Source: Actinomycetes bacterium | GTDB lineage: Bacteria; Actinomycetota; Acidimicrobiia; Acidimicrobiales; Microtrichaceae | NCBI GenBank assembly: GCA_024222295.1 | Contig: JAAEPF010000017.1 | Coordinates: 434,001-498,000, forward strand | Length of the DNA stretch: 64,000 bases | Reading direction: 5' to 3' | In this document: piece after piece, positions 50,890-59,077 of the stretch | How the letters are laid out: every line of letters begins with the position of its first letter | How positions within the stretch are numbered: the stretch's first letter is position 1 | Notes under the pieces: generated by a model | What the model was told of the DNA's origin: nothing | The model's database searches: none | What the model saw: the letters and a program-made list of their open reading frames with translations, nothing else | Made by a program: the position numbers and the translations under genes

Positions 50890-52131
50890 TCAGGCCGGTT
50901 GTGCTTCGGGGTCGCCGTTGGAGTGGCTGTCGGAACGAAGCGTCCGCGAGGTCTTGTCGGCGGCTGCAACGGCGGCGGCACCCAACTGCATGATCCGCAG
51001 GTCGCCGATCGGCGTGCCGCTTCCGCGGCTGCACACGAATCCGAGCGCCAGATCCCGTGAGGGGTCGGCCCAGCCACCCGACCCGCCGAAGCCGAAGTGG
51101 CCGAAGGCAGGTCCTACGCCGCCGCGGCTGGTGTAGACGCGGTGGTAGCCGAGTCGCCAGTCCATCGGCAGCACGAGCACGTGATCGCGGCCACGGCGCT
51201 GCACCGTGCTGATCGTGCCGACCGTCTCCTCGGACAGGATCCGGGTGCCGTCGATCTCTCCCCAGCCGGCGAGCATTCCGTACATGCGGCCCAGTGAGCG
51301 GGCCGTGAAGAACCCGTTGGCCGCCGGCATCGCCGAATCCATCGCATCGGGGCCGTAGAGCGCCTCCTCCACGTTGCGCGGCGCGAGGGCGTTGATCAGG
51401 CGCCGCGTGTTGAGCGGCCCCGGCACGGCCGAGACGACCTTGCCCATCGCGGTGCCGATCTGCTTCTCGATCTGCCTGACCGTGGCGTTGGTCGGTCTCG
51501 GCAGGCCCATGGTTGCCAGCGGTGCCACCCGGTGCCGCTCGGATCGGGGAAGGCCGATGAACAGTCCGTCCAGCTCGAGCGGCTGGGCCAGTTCCTTGTC
51601 GACGAACGTCGCGATGTCATCGCCGGACACCCGCCTCACGATCTCGCCGACCAACCAGCCGTAGGTGAGCGCGTGGTAGCCGTGGCGCGTGCCGGGCTCG
51701 TAGGCGGGCTCGGCCTCGGCAAGGGCCTCCACCATGTGGTCCCAGTCGTGCATGCGCGAGCCGTGGTCCACGAGGCTGCGGATGCGGTGCAGGCCGGCGG
51801 AGTGGGTGATCACGTGGCGCACGGTCACGTCCTGCTTGCCCCCCTGGGCGAACTCCGGCCAGTAGGTGGCTACCGGCTCGTCGTAGTCGACCTCGCCTCG
51901 GTCGGCCAGCACGTGCAGGGCCGTGGACGACACGCCCTTGGTGGTCGAGAAGCACATGGCGACCGTGTCCTGCTCCCACGGGTCGTCATCGGTGCGGTTG
52001 CCACCCCAGATGTCGACCACTGGTTTGCCGCGGTGATAGATGCACACCGCCGCGCCGCCGTTGGTGCGCTTCAGCTGCCGCCTGAAGACGTCGCCGACCG
52101 CCGAGAAATCCTTGTGAACGAAACCTTCCAC
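50890..52131 (-). CDS. Beta-lactamase-family serine hydrolase (EstB-like)
   Basis: 413 residues of class C beta-lactamase/EstB fold. The nucleophile is S62-T-T-K65 (CFSTTKG), the Tyr motif is GYHALTYGW and the third motif is HFGFGGSGGW. Related proteins are esterases, D-aminopeptidases or lactamases; an esterase is more likely. GTG 52131 gives the family N-terminus (VEGFVHKDF); an ATG four bases upstream is in another frame. It is separate from the M90 gene by a 91-base gap with a hairpin. Confidence 0.85.
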   Translation of the reverse strand: MEGFVHKDFSAVGDVFRRQLKRTNGGAAVCIYHRGKPVVDIWGGNRTDDDPWEQDTVAMCFSTTKGVSSTALHVLADRGEVDYDEPVATYWPEFAQGGKQDVTVRHVITHSAGLHRIRSLVDHGSRMHDWDHMVEALAEAEPAYEPGTRHGYHALTYGWLVGEIVRRVSGDDIATFVDKELAQPLELDGLFIGLPRSERHRVAPLATMGLPRPTNATVRQIEKQIGTAMGKVVSAVPGPLNTRRLINALAPRNVEEALYGPDAMDSAMPAANGFFTARSLGRMYGMLAGWGEIDGTRILSEETVGTISTVQRRGRDHVLVLPMDWRLGYHRVYTSRGGVGPAFGHFGFGGSGGWADPSRDLALGFVCSRGSGTPIGDLRIMQLGAAAVAAADKTSRTLRSDSHSNGDPEAQPA

Positions 52132-52215
52132 CCATCCATTGTGCCGCGTTCTGTGAGCGGTTCGCTGGCATAGCGCGCAAACGGCTCCGGCGATGCGCGA
52201 ACGGCCAGGATCGCA

Positions 52216-52232
52216 GCGCTCCTCAGGAGCGC
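52216..52232 (-). terminator. Hairpin overlapping the M90 peptidase stop codon
   Basis: GCGCTCC-TCA-GGAGCGC is a perfect 7-bp stem. The three-base loop is exactly the stop codon (TGA on the minus strand) of the M90 peptidase gene. It would terminate transcription at the end of that gene before the serine-hydrolase gene. Confidence 0.5.
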
Positions 52233-52984
52233 ATCTGGACCCTGGAAGCCGGATCCTGGTTGTAGAACGCGGAGAGAACCTCGTAGAGGTCTGCCTTGTG
52301 CGCACGCATCTCCACCGGCCGGTCGAAGAACACCTCGGTGGCCACGGCGAAGAACTCGCCGACGTTTACCCCGGCGTAGCTCGACAGCAGCTTGTCGCGC
52401 CCTGCCTGCAGGTGCTCGTACTCCGCGGTGCACACCTCCACCCAGCGATCGCGCTGGTCGGCCGGAAGCGGCGGTGTGCCGTCGACGACGTCGTCGAGCA
52501 TGTCGAGCTTGTGGGCGAACTCGTGGAACACCACGTTGTGACCCTTCTCCGGATGGCGGGCGTCACGCCTCACCGCATCCCAGGCGATGATGATCGGCCC
52601 CTTGTGGGCGGCCTGCCCGAGTATCGGCACCGGTGCGTCCGTCATCAGCCCCGCGACCGGTGCGCCACGCGGCCCCTTGAGCACGACCGTGGTCGGGTGC
52701 ACGATGATCGCGCCCACCTCGCGGTAGTGCTGGAAGCTGAGCCCGAGAATCAGAAGGGCGGCCTGCGCTGCGATCATCAGCGTCATCTCGTCGGTCAGCT
52801 CGAAGTCCTTCGCCGCCTCCCAGTTCTTGCGCGAGAGCAGCATGCCGGCGTAGTCGGCAAGCAGTTCCTGTTCGGCCTCATCGAGGTGGCGCCAGTGCTG
52901 GATGCGGTCCTCTAGCACCTCGCGCCAACCCTCGGGAAGGGCTTCCCGGGGTGGCTTGCGACGGAAGAACCGTGAGAGTCCGAT
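52223..52984 (-). CDS. M90/MtfA-like zinc metallopeptidase (start unclear)
   Basis: About 230-250 residues with the MtfA-family catalytic helix HEFAHKLDMLDD (HExxH) and the distal Glu in GEFFAVATEVFF. MtfA binds the Mlc repressor in enterobacteria and has aminopeptidase activity; in actinobacteria the role is unknown. The problem is the start: the family's N-terminus (LSRFFRRKPP, LPEGWREVLEDR) is in frame, but no ATG, GTG or TTG precedes it before the neighbouring gene. The first canonical in-frame start is GTG 52918, inside that conserved part. An ATC codon at 52984 is the closest match to the expected start, and a GTG two bases out of frame lies beside it. I give the longer extent. Confidence 0.75.
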   Translation of the reverse strand: MGLSRFFRRKPPREALPEGWREVLEDRIQHWRHLDEAEQELLADYAGMLLSRKNWEAAKDFELTDEMTLMIAAQAALLILGLSFQHYREVGAIIVHPTTVVLKGPRGAPVAGLMTDAPVPILGQAAHKGPIIIAWDAVRRDARHPEKGHNVVFHEFAHKLDMLDDVVDGTPPLPADQRDRWVEVCTAEYEHLQAGRDKLLSSYAGVNVGEFFAVATEVFFDRPVEMRAHKADLYEVLSAFYNQDPASRVQMRS

Positions 52985-53047
52985 GCCACTTTCTACCGTG
53001 CCGACCGGCCGCGGCGGGCGACGTGTACGTCTGAAAGGATCTGGCCC

Positions 53048-53884
53048 ATGCGCTACGCAATCAAGACCGCCCCCCAGATGACCACGTTCGACGCGATGCT
53101 CGAGGTCTGGCAGGCCGCCGACGACATCGAGCTGTTCGAGTCGGCGTGGAACTTCGATCACTTCGAACCGATCATCGCCCAGCCGCGCACAGGGCCCTGC
53201 CTCGAGGGCTGGACGAGCCTCGCTGCTCTGGCACAGGCGACCAGGCGCATCCGTGTTGGCTGCATGGTGACGGGCATGCCCTACCGCCATCCCTCAGTGC
53301 TGGCCAACATGGCCGCAACGGTGGACGTGATCTCGGGCGGTCGACTCGAGCTGGGTCTGGGCGCCGGCTGGAACCAGGAGGAGTCCAACGCGCTCGGCAT
53401 CGACCTGCCTCCGCTCAAGGAACGTTTCGACCGCTTCGACGAGGGCCTCGAGGTGATCACCAGGCTGTTGCGCGACGAGGTCGCCAACTTCGAGGGCGAT
53501 CACTACAGCCTCACCGACGCCAACTGCGAACCGAAGCCGATCCAGAAGCCGTGGCCACCCATCTGGATCGGAGGCGACGGCCCGAAGCGCACGCTGCGTG
53601 CCGTCGCCCGTCACGCGGACTACTGGAACACCCCTTTCACATCGCCAGAGGCACTGGCACGCAGTGTGGAGACCCTGCACGGCCACTGCGCGGACGTGGG
53701 CCGGGATCCCTCGGAGATCACCATCACGGCCCAGCTGATCCACAACCCGGAAGCCGGCATCGGCGCAACGGTCGAAGGCGCGGCCCGGTTGGGGGAGGCC
53801 GGCTGCGAGCTCGTCGTGCTGTACCTGCCCGAGACGGTGCACAACGCCGCCGAGGTCGAGAAGCTGGCAGAAGCCCTCCGGTGA
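53048..53884 (+). CDS. LLM-class F420-dependent oxidoreductase
   Basis: 278 residues of the luciferase-like monooxygenase fold: ESAWNFDHF near the N-terminus, IRVGCMVTGMPYRHPSVLANMAATVDV, GRLELGLGAGWNQEE, and PWPPIWIGGDGPKRTLR. Actinobacterial members are mostly F420-dependent reductases rather than light-emitting or FMN monooxygenases. A DUF-like linker is absent. ATG 53048 follows GAAAGGATCTGG. It starts 64 bases from the likely start of the divergent M90 gene and is followed by a phytoene-desaturase-like gene at 37 bases, possibly co-transcribed. Confidence 0.88.
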   Translation: MRYAIKTAPQMTTFDAMLEVWQAADDIELFESAWNFDHFEPIIAQPRTGPCLEGWTSLAALAQATRRIRVGCMVTGMPYRHPSVLANMAATVDVISGGRLELGLGAGWNQEESNALGIDLPPLKERFDRFDEGLEVITRLLRDEVANFEGDHYSLTDANCEPKPIQKPWPPIWIGGDGPKRTLRAVARHADYWNTPFTSPEALARSVETLHGHCADVGRDPSEITITAQLIHNPEAGIGATVEGAARLGEAGCELVVLYLPETVHNAAEVEKLAEALR

Positions 53885-53921
53885 GCCGGCCGCGCACTGG
53901 CCCGACGACCGGTGTCCACAG

Positions 53922-55373
53922 ATGAAGTCGGCGGTCGTCGTCGGCTCGGGGCCCAACGGCCTCGTGGCAGCAGTCACGCTCGCGCGCGCTGGTTGGCGCG
54001 TCACCGTCCACGAGGCGTCGGACACGCCGGGAGGAGGCACCCGCTCGGCCGAACTGACCGCTCCCGGTGCCCTCAGCGACGTGTGCTCCGCCGTGCACCC
54101 GCTCGCAGTTGCCTCACCCGTGATGCGGTCGCTTCCGCTCGAGGAGCACGGCCTGGCGTGGGTGCACCCCGAGGCACCCCTCGGTCACGCTCTGGCCGAC
54201 GGTCGCGCCGTGATGCTCGAACGGTCTATCCAGGCGACAGCAGACGGACTCGGTCCCGACGCCGCTGCCTGGAAGACCCTGATGGGCCCGCTCGCTGACA
54301 GCGCCGGCCAACTGGTCGACACGGTGCTGACCCGCTCGCCGGCCGCCCTCGAGTTCTCCCCGCGGTCACTGGCTGCGGCGGGGAGGTTCGCACTGGCGGC
54401 CAGTCGCTCGGCGAGCGCGCTGGCCGGCCGCTTCGAAGGTGAACGGGCGCGTGCACTGCTGGCAGGTCTGGCCGGGCACTCCGTGCTCCGCCTCGACCGC
54501 GCCCCCTCGGGCGGTGTCGGTCTCATGCTCGGGTTGCTTGCCCATGTGGTCGGGTGGCCGGTCGCCCGAGGCGGGTCGCAGGCGATCGCCGACGCGCTCG
54601 TTTCCGTCCTGCACGCCGAGGGCGGAGAGGTGGTCACGGCGCACCGGGTCGAGTCGCTCGCGGAACTGGGCGATGTCGACGCGGTGTTGCTGGACACGTC
54701 TGTCATGGAGTTCGCGCGACTGGCCGGCCACGCACTACCGGCCGGCTACGAGCGCTCGCTGGGCAGGGTCCGCCAGGGCCCCGGCGTGTGCAAGGTGGAC
54801 TGGCTGCTCGACGGCCAGGTGCCATGGGCCGACGAGCGCCTGCTGCGGGCAGGCACCGTGCACCTCGGTGGCAATCTCGAGCAGATAGCGGCCGCGGAGT
54901 CAGGGGTGTGGGCAGGCCGGCACCCGGAGCGGCCCTACGTACTGCTGGCCCAGCAGAGTCTCTTCGACCCGACGCGCCTCCGCTCGGCAGCGGTGTCCGG
55001 GGCACAGGTGGTGTGGGCCTACACACACACCCCCGTGGGCTCCACGCTGGACGTTTCCGACTCGGTCGCAGCGGTGGTCGAGCAAGCCGCGCCCGGGTTC
55101 CGCGACCGAATCCTGTCCACCAGGGTGATGAGCGCCACCGACATGCAGCGCCACAACACCAACTACCCGGGTGGCGACATCACCGGCGGGATAGCGGACC
55201 TTCGCGGGATGCTGGTGCGCCCCACCGTCGTCGCCCCCTGGCGGACACCACTGGCAGGGCTCTACCTCTGTTCGGCCTCGACTCCACCCGGTGCCGGCGT
55301 GCACGGCATGTGTGGCTGGCATGCGGCCCGTTGCGTGCTCGTTGACCACGGCTCCGGCCGTCCTCGTGTCTGA
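53922..55373 (+). CDS. Phytoene-desaturase-like FAD oxidoreductase
   Basis: 483 residues with the N-terminal FAD motif VVVGSGPNGLVAAVTLARAG and the glycine-rich second motif TPGGGTRSAELT. The C-terminal motif reads LYLCSASTPPGAGVHGMCG. This is the amine-oxidase/CrtI superfamily, in the branch annotated as PNDRD1-like; the natural substrate is unknown. The FAD fold is well preserved. It follows the LLM gene by 37 bases. It is distinct in length and motif from the RetSat-like protein at 46893-48629. Confidence 0.85.
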   Translation: MKSAVVVGSGPNGLVAAVTLARAGWRVTVHEASDTPGGGTRSAELTAPGALSDVCSAVHPLAVASPVMRSLPLEEHGLAWVHPEAPLGHALADGRAVMLERSIQATADGLGPDAAAWKTLMGPLADSAGQLVDTVLTRSPAALEFSPRSLAAAGRFALAASRSASALAGRFEGERARALLAGLAGHSVLRLDRAPSGGVGLMLGLLAHVVGWPVARGGSQAIADALVSVLHAEGGEVVTAHRVESLAELGDVDAVLLDTSVMEFARLAGHALPAGYERSLGRVRQGPGVCKVDWLLDGQVPWADERLLRAGTVHLGGNLEQIAAAESGVWAGRHPERPYVLLAQQSLFDPTRLRSAAVSGAQVVWAYTHTPVGSTLDVSDSVAAVVEQAAPGFRDRILSTRVMSATDMQRHNTNYPGGDITGGIADLRGMLVRPTVVAPWRTPLAGLYLCSASTPPGAGVHGMCGWHAARCVLVDHGSGRPRV

Positions 55374-55391
55374 ATCCCGGTGGGGAAGCGG

Positions 55392-56204
55392 TCAGTTGCC
55401 GCCCGCGGCCGGGCCTGTGGTGGCGCCGCCCGCGAAAGCCTGGGCCACCCTCATCCAGTCCGATGCAGCCTCGCCGGCCACGTCGAGGCGGGTGTCGTCC
55501 ACATGGCGTCGCTGGGTGACCACGAGGCAGAAGTCCTGCGCAGGGCCGCGCACCGAGGCCTCGGCGTCCGGCGGACCCCATGACCACTGGTCTCCCGATG
55601 GTGCCACCAGCTCGACTCGAACGTCGCCGGCCGGAGCTTGCGCGTCGCGGACCGCATACGACCAGCCCCGCGTGACGAAACCGAGGTGCGCTATGTGGCG
55701 CAGACGGTCCGTGGTCGGCCTGTCAGCGGTTCCACCCGAGCGGACCACCGCGTCGATGATGTCCTGGCCGTGAGCCCATACCTCCATGAGCCGTGCAGTC
55801 AGGAACGAGCGAGCCGACATCGACGGTCCGTACCACTCGACGCGGTCACCATCAGCAAGGCGGGATGCCGTCTCGGCCAGTTCCGCTCGGCCCGCCCGCC
55901 ACTCGGCGAGCAGCTCGGCGGGGGACATGGCGAGGTAGGCGCCGAGCGTGAGGTCGTCGACTGAGTCGGGGTTCTCGAAGCCCTTCGTGATCAGTTCGTC
56001 ACGCGAGGTCATGAATGCCGGCGGGTCGCTGATCGCGAGGGCGGCGGTGCGGTCGAAGTAGGTCAGGTGGGCGACCTGATGGGCTACGGACCATCCGGGG
56101 CTCGGGGTCGACAGACTCCACTGCGCGTCCTGGAGCGCGCCCACCACCTCGTCGGGGGCGTCCTGCTCCTCGACCAGGTCCCGGAGTACCTCCGCTGTGT
56201 CCAC
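55392..56204 (-). CDS. TIGR03084-type DinB-fold metal-binding protein
   Basis: 270 residues of the DinB/mycothiol-dependent maleylpyruvate isomerase type. The metal His residues are in VAHQVAHLTYFD and in MEVWAHGQDI, with the long insertion of the TIGR03084 group. The family is limited mostly to actinobacteria that make mycothiol, which supports the phylogenetic guess. The catalytic role may be thiol transfer. It converges on the phytoene-desaturase-like gene with 18 bases between; upstream is a 196-base gap. Confidence 0.85.
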   Translation of the reverse strand: MDTAEVLRDLVEEQDAPDEVVGALQDAQWSLSTPSPGWSVAHQVAHLTYFDRTAALAISDPPAFMTSRDELITKGFENPDSVDDLTLGAYLAMSPAELLAEWRAGRAELAETASRLADGDRVEWYGPSMSARSFLTARLMEVWAHGQDIIDAVVRSGGTADRPTTDRLRHIAHLGFVTRGWSYAVRDAQAPAGDVRVELVAPSGDQWSWGPPDAEASVRGPAQDFCLVVTQRRHVDDTRLDVAGEAASDWMRVAQAFAGGATTGPAAGGN

Positions 56205-56400
56205 GTTTCATGCCTCCAAGCGGGTCCGCACCCGTGGGGACCCCGTGGCCGCCGAACCGTAGTCCGCGGCCGGCCGCTCCGCGTCTGGCCGCGTATTGGG
56301 CAACAATGTTCCTCGCTGGGCCCAGACTCTGACTGGTTGCCATGGTTCTTCCTCTCGCCAATCCCTCAACACTCGCGTCGCTGACCCGACAGGCATGCTG

Positions 56401-57735
56401 ATGGTTTCGATCGTGAGTGCCGCGCTCTCCTATCCGCAGGTGATCCTCGGTGTCGTGGGGTCGATGGTGCTCATGGTGCTCGCCACGGCCCTGCTCGAGA
56501 CCCACACGCCGGCACCTCGTCGGAGGGCTACCAGGCTGTCGATGCCCCGCCGGGTCGAGGAGCGCCCAGAGGAGTCCGAGGACATCGAGCCCGCTGAACT
56601 GCGCGCCCGGTATGACCGCGAGCTGGCGCGCCGGCTCACGCCGGGCCCGATGGTGCTTCTGCGGCCCGGTCCTGCCGGTCCGGAGCCAGTGGCCGCTGTC
56701 TCGATCGACGAAGTCGCGGCTGCAGCGGCGGTCGTTGACGCAGGTGAGGACCAGGTCGATGTGCACGGGCCACCCACGCAGGAAGTGCCGGTCGTGGTGC
56801 TGCCGGCAGTCGCCCGAACCGAGTCGTTCGATCCGCGGGCCCGGACGGCTATTCGCTCTGCCGTGGCCCACCGGATGGCACCTGCGGAGCAGTTCGAGCC
56901 GGGGGCATCTGAGCTCAGCGTTCCGGTTCCGGCTGTGACGGGTGCCGAGGTGTTCTTCGAGGACACTCTGGTGACATCGCTCGAATCGCTGGATGCCATG
57001 CCCGGGGACTCCGCGGTGTCTGGTGAGCCCCGGGGCGACGAGGCCGAACCCGTCCCTTCAGCGCAGCCCGCAGCCATCTCGGCGGTCGAGGCCGACGGTC
57101 CATCGACGGTGTTCGCGGCGCGGGTCGAACTACCCGGCGGCTCGCTTGTGGAGCTGGGTGAGCCAGGCATGGACCGCACGCTGGCCGGCGTCTTGTTCGC
57201 TGCCTATGTGGTGTCGGGCGGCGCAGAACGCAAGCGGGTCACCGGATGGGTCGCCGCCGCGGAGGCGCCGCCCAGCCTCAGCGACCTCACGCCCGAGGTA
57301 CGCCTGCGCGGCCGCCCCGGCAAGGTCGCGGCCCTGCTGTCGTGCGGCGACGGCGGGCGCAACTGGGTGACCCTCGACGACCGCACCGCAATCAGACGGG
57401 GACTGACGAGCAGGCCTCCGACCGACGAGGTGCTCAAGGGCCTCGTGTGGTGGTGGTTCATGGCGACCGACGATCAGGCGGCTATCCCTGCCGAGCACGT
57501 GGCAGTGCTCCGTGGCGCCCTGGAGGCCGTCCTGGGTGCACTCGAGGACCACCCGCTCGGGGGTCTCGTAGGTGACCTCGCGGCGGCCGCCGCCGAAGCC
57601 GAGGAGGCACGGGTGGGCATGCGCGTCGAATCCGTGCGGGCCGGCACCGGCGGGTCACCAACGCGCCGTGATGGTGCCGGCAAGGACGTCCCTGACACCG
57701 GCGATGACGTGGCCGAAGTCGCTGTCGCGAGCTGA
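56401..57735 (+). CDS. Orphan membrane-anchored protein of unknown function
   Basis: 444 residues (start ATG 56401; another ATG six bases upstream at 56395). A single N-terminal transmembrane helix (YPQVILGVVGSMVLMVLATALL) is followed by a long acidic, Pro/Ala-rich middle region (about 40-270) and a C-terminal globular part (about 270-420) containing the phrases ELPGGSLVELGEPG, RKRVTGWVAAAEAPPSL and GLVWWWFMA. I do not recognise a family. The middle looks disordered, giving an anchored intracellular protein. AGG lies seven bases before ATG 56401. The upstream gap (56205-56400) contains no other gene. Confidence 0.65.
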   Translation: MVSIVSAALSYPQVILGVVGSMVLMVLATALLETHTPAPRRRATRLSMPRRVEERPEESEDIEPAELRARYDRELARRLTPGPMVLLRPGPAGPEPVAAVSIDEVAAAAAVVDAGEDQVDVHGPPTQEVPVVVLPAVARTESFDPRARTAIRSAVAHRMAPAEQFEPGASELSVPVPAVTGAEVFFEDTLVTSLESLDAMPGDSAVSGEPRGDEAEPVPSAQPAAISAVEADGPSTVFAARVELPGGSLVELGEPGMDRTLAGVLFAAYVVSGGAERKRVTGWVAAAEAPPSLSDLTPEVRLRGRPGKVAALLSCGDGGRNWVTLDDRTAIRRGLTSRPPTDEVLKGLVWWWFMATDDQAAIPAEHVAVLRGALEAVLGALEDHPLGGLVGDLAAAAAEAEEARVGMRVESVRAGTGGSPTRRDGAGKDVPDTGDDVAEVAVAS

Positions 57736-57797
57736 CCGGGTGCGCCACGCGCTGCCACGCATGTAGGTTTCCCACCCAGACCGAACGGGGGGAAACC

Positions 57798-59033
57798 GTG
57801 AGCATCGACTTCAGCCTGTCGCCCGAACTCGAAGAGTTCCGGGGGAGGATCCGCACATTCGTGGAGGATGAGATCGTCCCCGCCGAGAAGCGGATCAACG
57901 ACGGCCATCTCGAGGAGAACGATCGCGACGCCTACATCGGCGAGCTCATCGCACTGCGCCAGAAGGCCCATGCGGCGGGGATCTGGCTGCCCCACATGCC
58001 CGAGGAGTGGGGCGGCATGGGCCTCGGCCACGTCGAGTTGGCAATGGTGCAGGCCGAGGCGGCGAAGTCCTACTACGGCCCGTGGGTGTTCAACTGCCAG
58101 GCGCCCGACGAAGGCAACATGCACACACTGCTGCACTGGGGCACCGACGAGCAGAAGGACAAGTACCTCAAGGCGCTCTGCGAGGGTACGACGTGGTCCT
58201 GTTTCGCGATGACGGAGCCGGAGGTCGCCGGTTCGGACCCCACGCTCATCCGCACCAACGGGTACCAGGACGGTGAGGAATGGGTGATCAACGGCCACAA
58301 GTGGTTCATCTCCAATGCCCACCGCGCCAGCTTCGCGATCCTCGTCGCCCGCACCGAGGAAGATCCCGACAAGCCGCAGGCGGCCAACTCGGCCTTCATC
58401 GTCGACATCCCGAGCGACGGCTGGAACGAGGTCCGCCAGATCGAGACCATGCACGGCTCCACCGGGCACTCGGAAATCGTCATCGAGGACCTGCGCGTTC
58501 ACGAGTCGGCGATGCTCGGCGGACGGGGCCAGGGTCACCTGCTGGGCCAGTACCGTCTGGGCCCGGCACGCCTGGCGCACTGCATGCGATGGATCGCCCA
58601 GGCCGAGACCGCGCTGGACATGATGGTGGAGCGCTCGCTCGACCGGTTCAGCCACGGTTCGATCCTCGCCGAGAAGCAGGGCGTGCAGTGGATGATTGCC
58701 GACTCGGCGATGGAGCTGTACCAGGCGAAGCTGATGGTCCTGCACGCGGCCTACAAGATCGACAATGGCGAGGACTTCAAGTCCGAGGTGTCGATGGCCA
58801 AGCACTTCGTGGCAAACATGCTGAACCGCGTGATCGATCGCTCGATCCAGGTGCACGGTGCGCTCGGCTACTCCACGGATACGCCGCTGGCGCACATGTA
58901 CCAGCACGCCCGCTGGGCACGTTTCGCCGATGGCGCTGATGAGATCCACCAGATGCGCATCGCCCAGCGCACCATCGCAGCCTGGAAGGACCACGGCTCC
59001 ACCCGTGCCGCGACGGGTGACCTGCCCATCTGA
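57798..59033 (+). CDS. Acyl-CoA dehydrogenase (ACAD10/11-like)
   Basis: 411 residues with the three acyl-CoA dehydrogenase domains: CFAMTEPEVAGSDPTLIRT (beta domain contact), NGHKWFISNAHR, STGHSEIVIEDL, and the C-terminal DGADEIHQMRIAQRTIA. The C-terminal pattern QVHGALGYSTDTPLAHMY with DGADE, rather than YEGTSEIQ, fits the ACAD10/11 branch, where Asp is the base. It oxidises long-chain or branched acyl-CoA. GGGGGGAAACC precedes GTG 57798. A hairpin with a T-tract follows the stop. Confidence 0.93.
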   Translation: MSIDFSLSPELEEFRGRIRTFVEDEIVPAEKRINDGHLEENDRDAYIGELIALRQKAHAAGIWLPHMPEEWGGMGLGHVELAMVQAEAAKSYYGPWVFNCQAPDEGNMHTLLHWGTDEQKDKYLKALCEGTTWSCFAMTEPEVAGSDPTLIRTNGYQDGEEWVINGHKWFISNAHRASFAILVARTEEDPDKPQAANSAFIVDIPSDGWNEVRQIETMHGSTGHSEIVIEDLRVHESAMLGGRGQGHLLGQYRLGPARLAHCMRWIAQAETALDMMVERSLDRFSHGSILAEKQGVQWMIADSAMELYQAKLMVLHAAYKIDNGEDFKSEVSMAKHFVANMLNRVIDRSIQVHGALGYSTDTPLAHMYQHARWARFADGADEIHQMRIAQRTIAAWKDHGSTRAATGDLPI

Positions 59034-59034
59034 G

Positions 59035-59072
59035 TCCCGTTGGGGTCCCCGGCCCGGCGGGAACTAGCTTTT
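59035..59072 (+). terminator. Nested hairpin with short T-tract
   Basis: TCCCG (59035-59039) pairs with CGGGA (59058-59062) around an inner GGGG-T-CCCC (59042-59050), and CTAGCTTTT ends the element at 59072. It lies directly after the acyl-CoA dehydrogenase stop and six bases before the lipoprotein ATG. It is a candidate intrinsic terminator, one of the few with a T run here. Confidence 0.5.
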
Positions 59073-59077
59073 CGGCC

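Noticed and set aside
50609-51060. Small open frames in the gap upstream of the LysR gene
   Set aside because: They have no ribosome site, biased composition and overlap with the hydrolase gene; treated as non-coding.
56296-56400. Upstream start of the orphan anchored protein
   Set aside because: The extra 33-35 residues (MGNNVPRW onward) are unlike a membrane-protein N-terminus and have no ribosome site; ATG 56401 has AGG at seven bases.
57474-58994. 506-residue minus-strand open frame
   Set aside because: It is antisense to the second acyl-CoA dehydrogenase and has no domain motifs.
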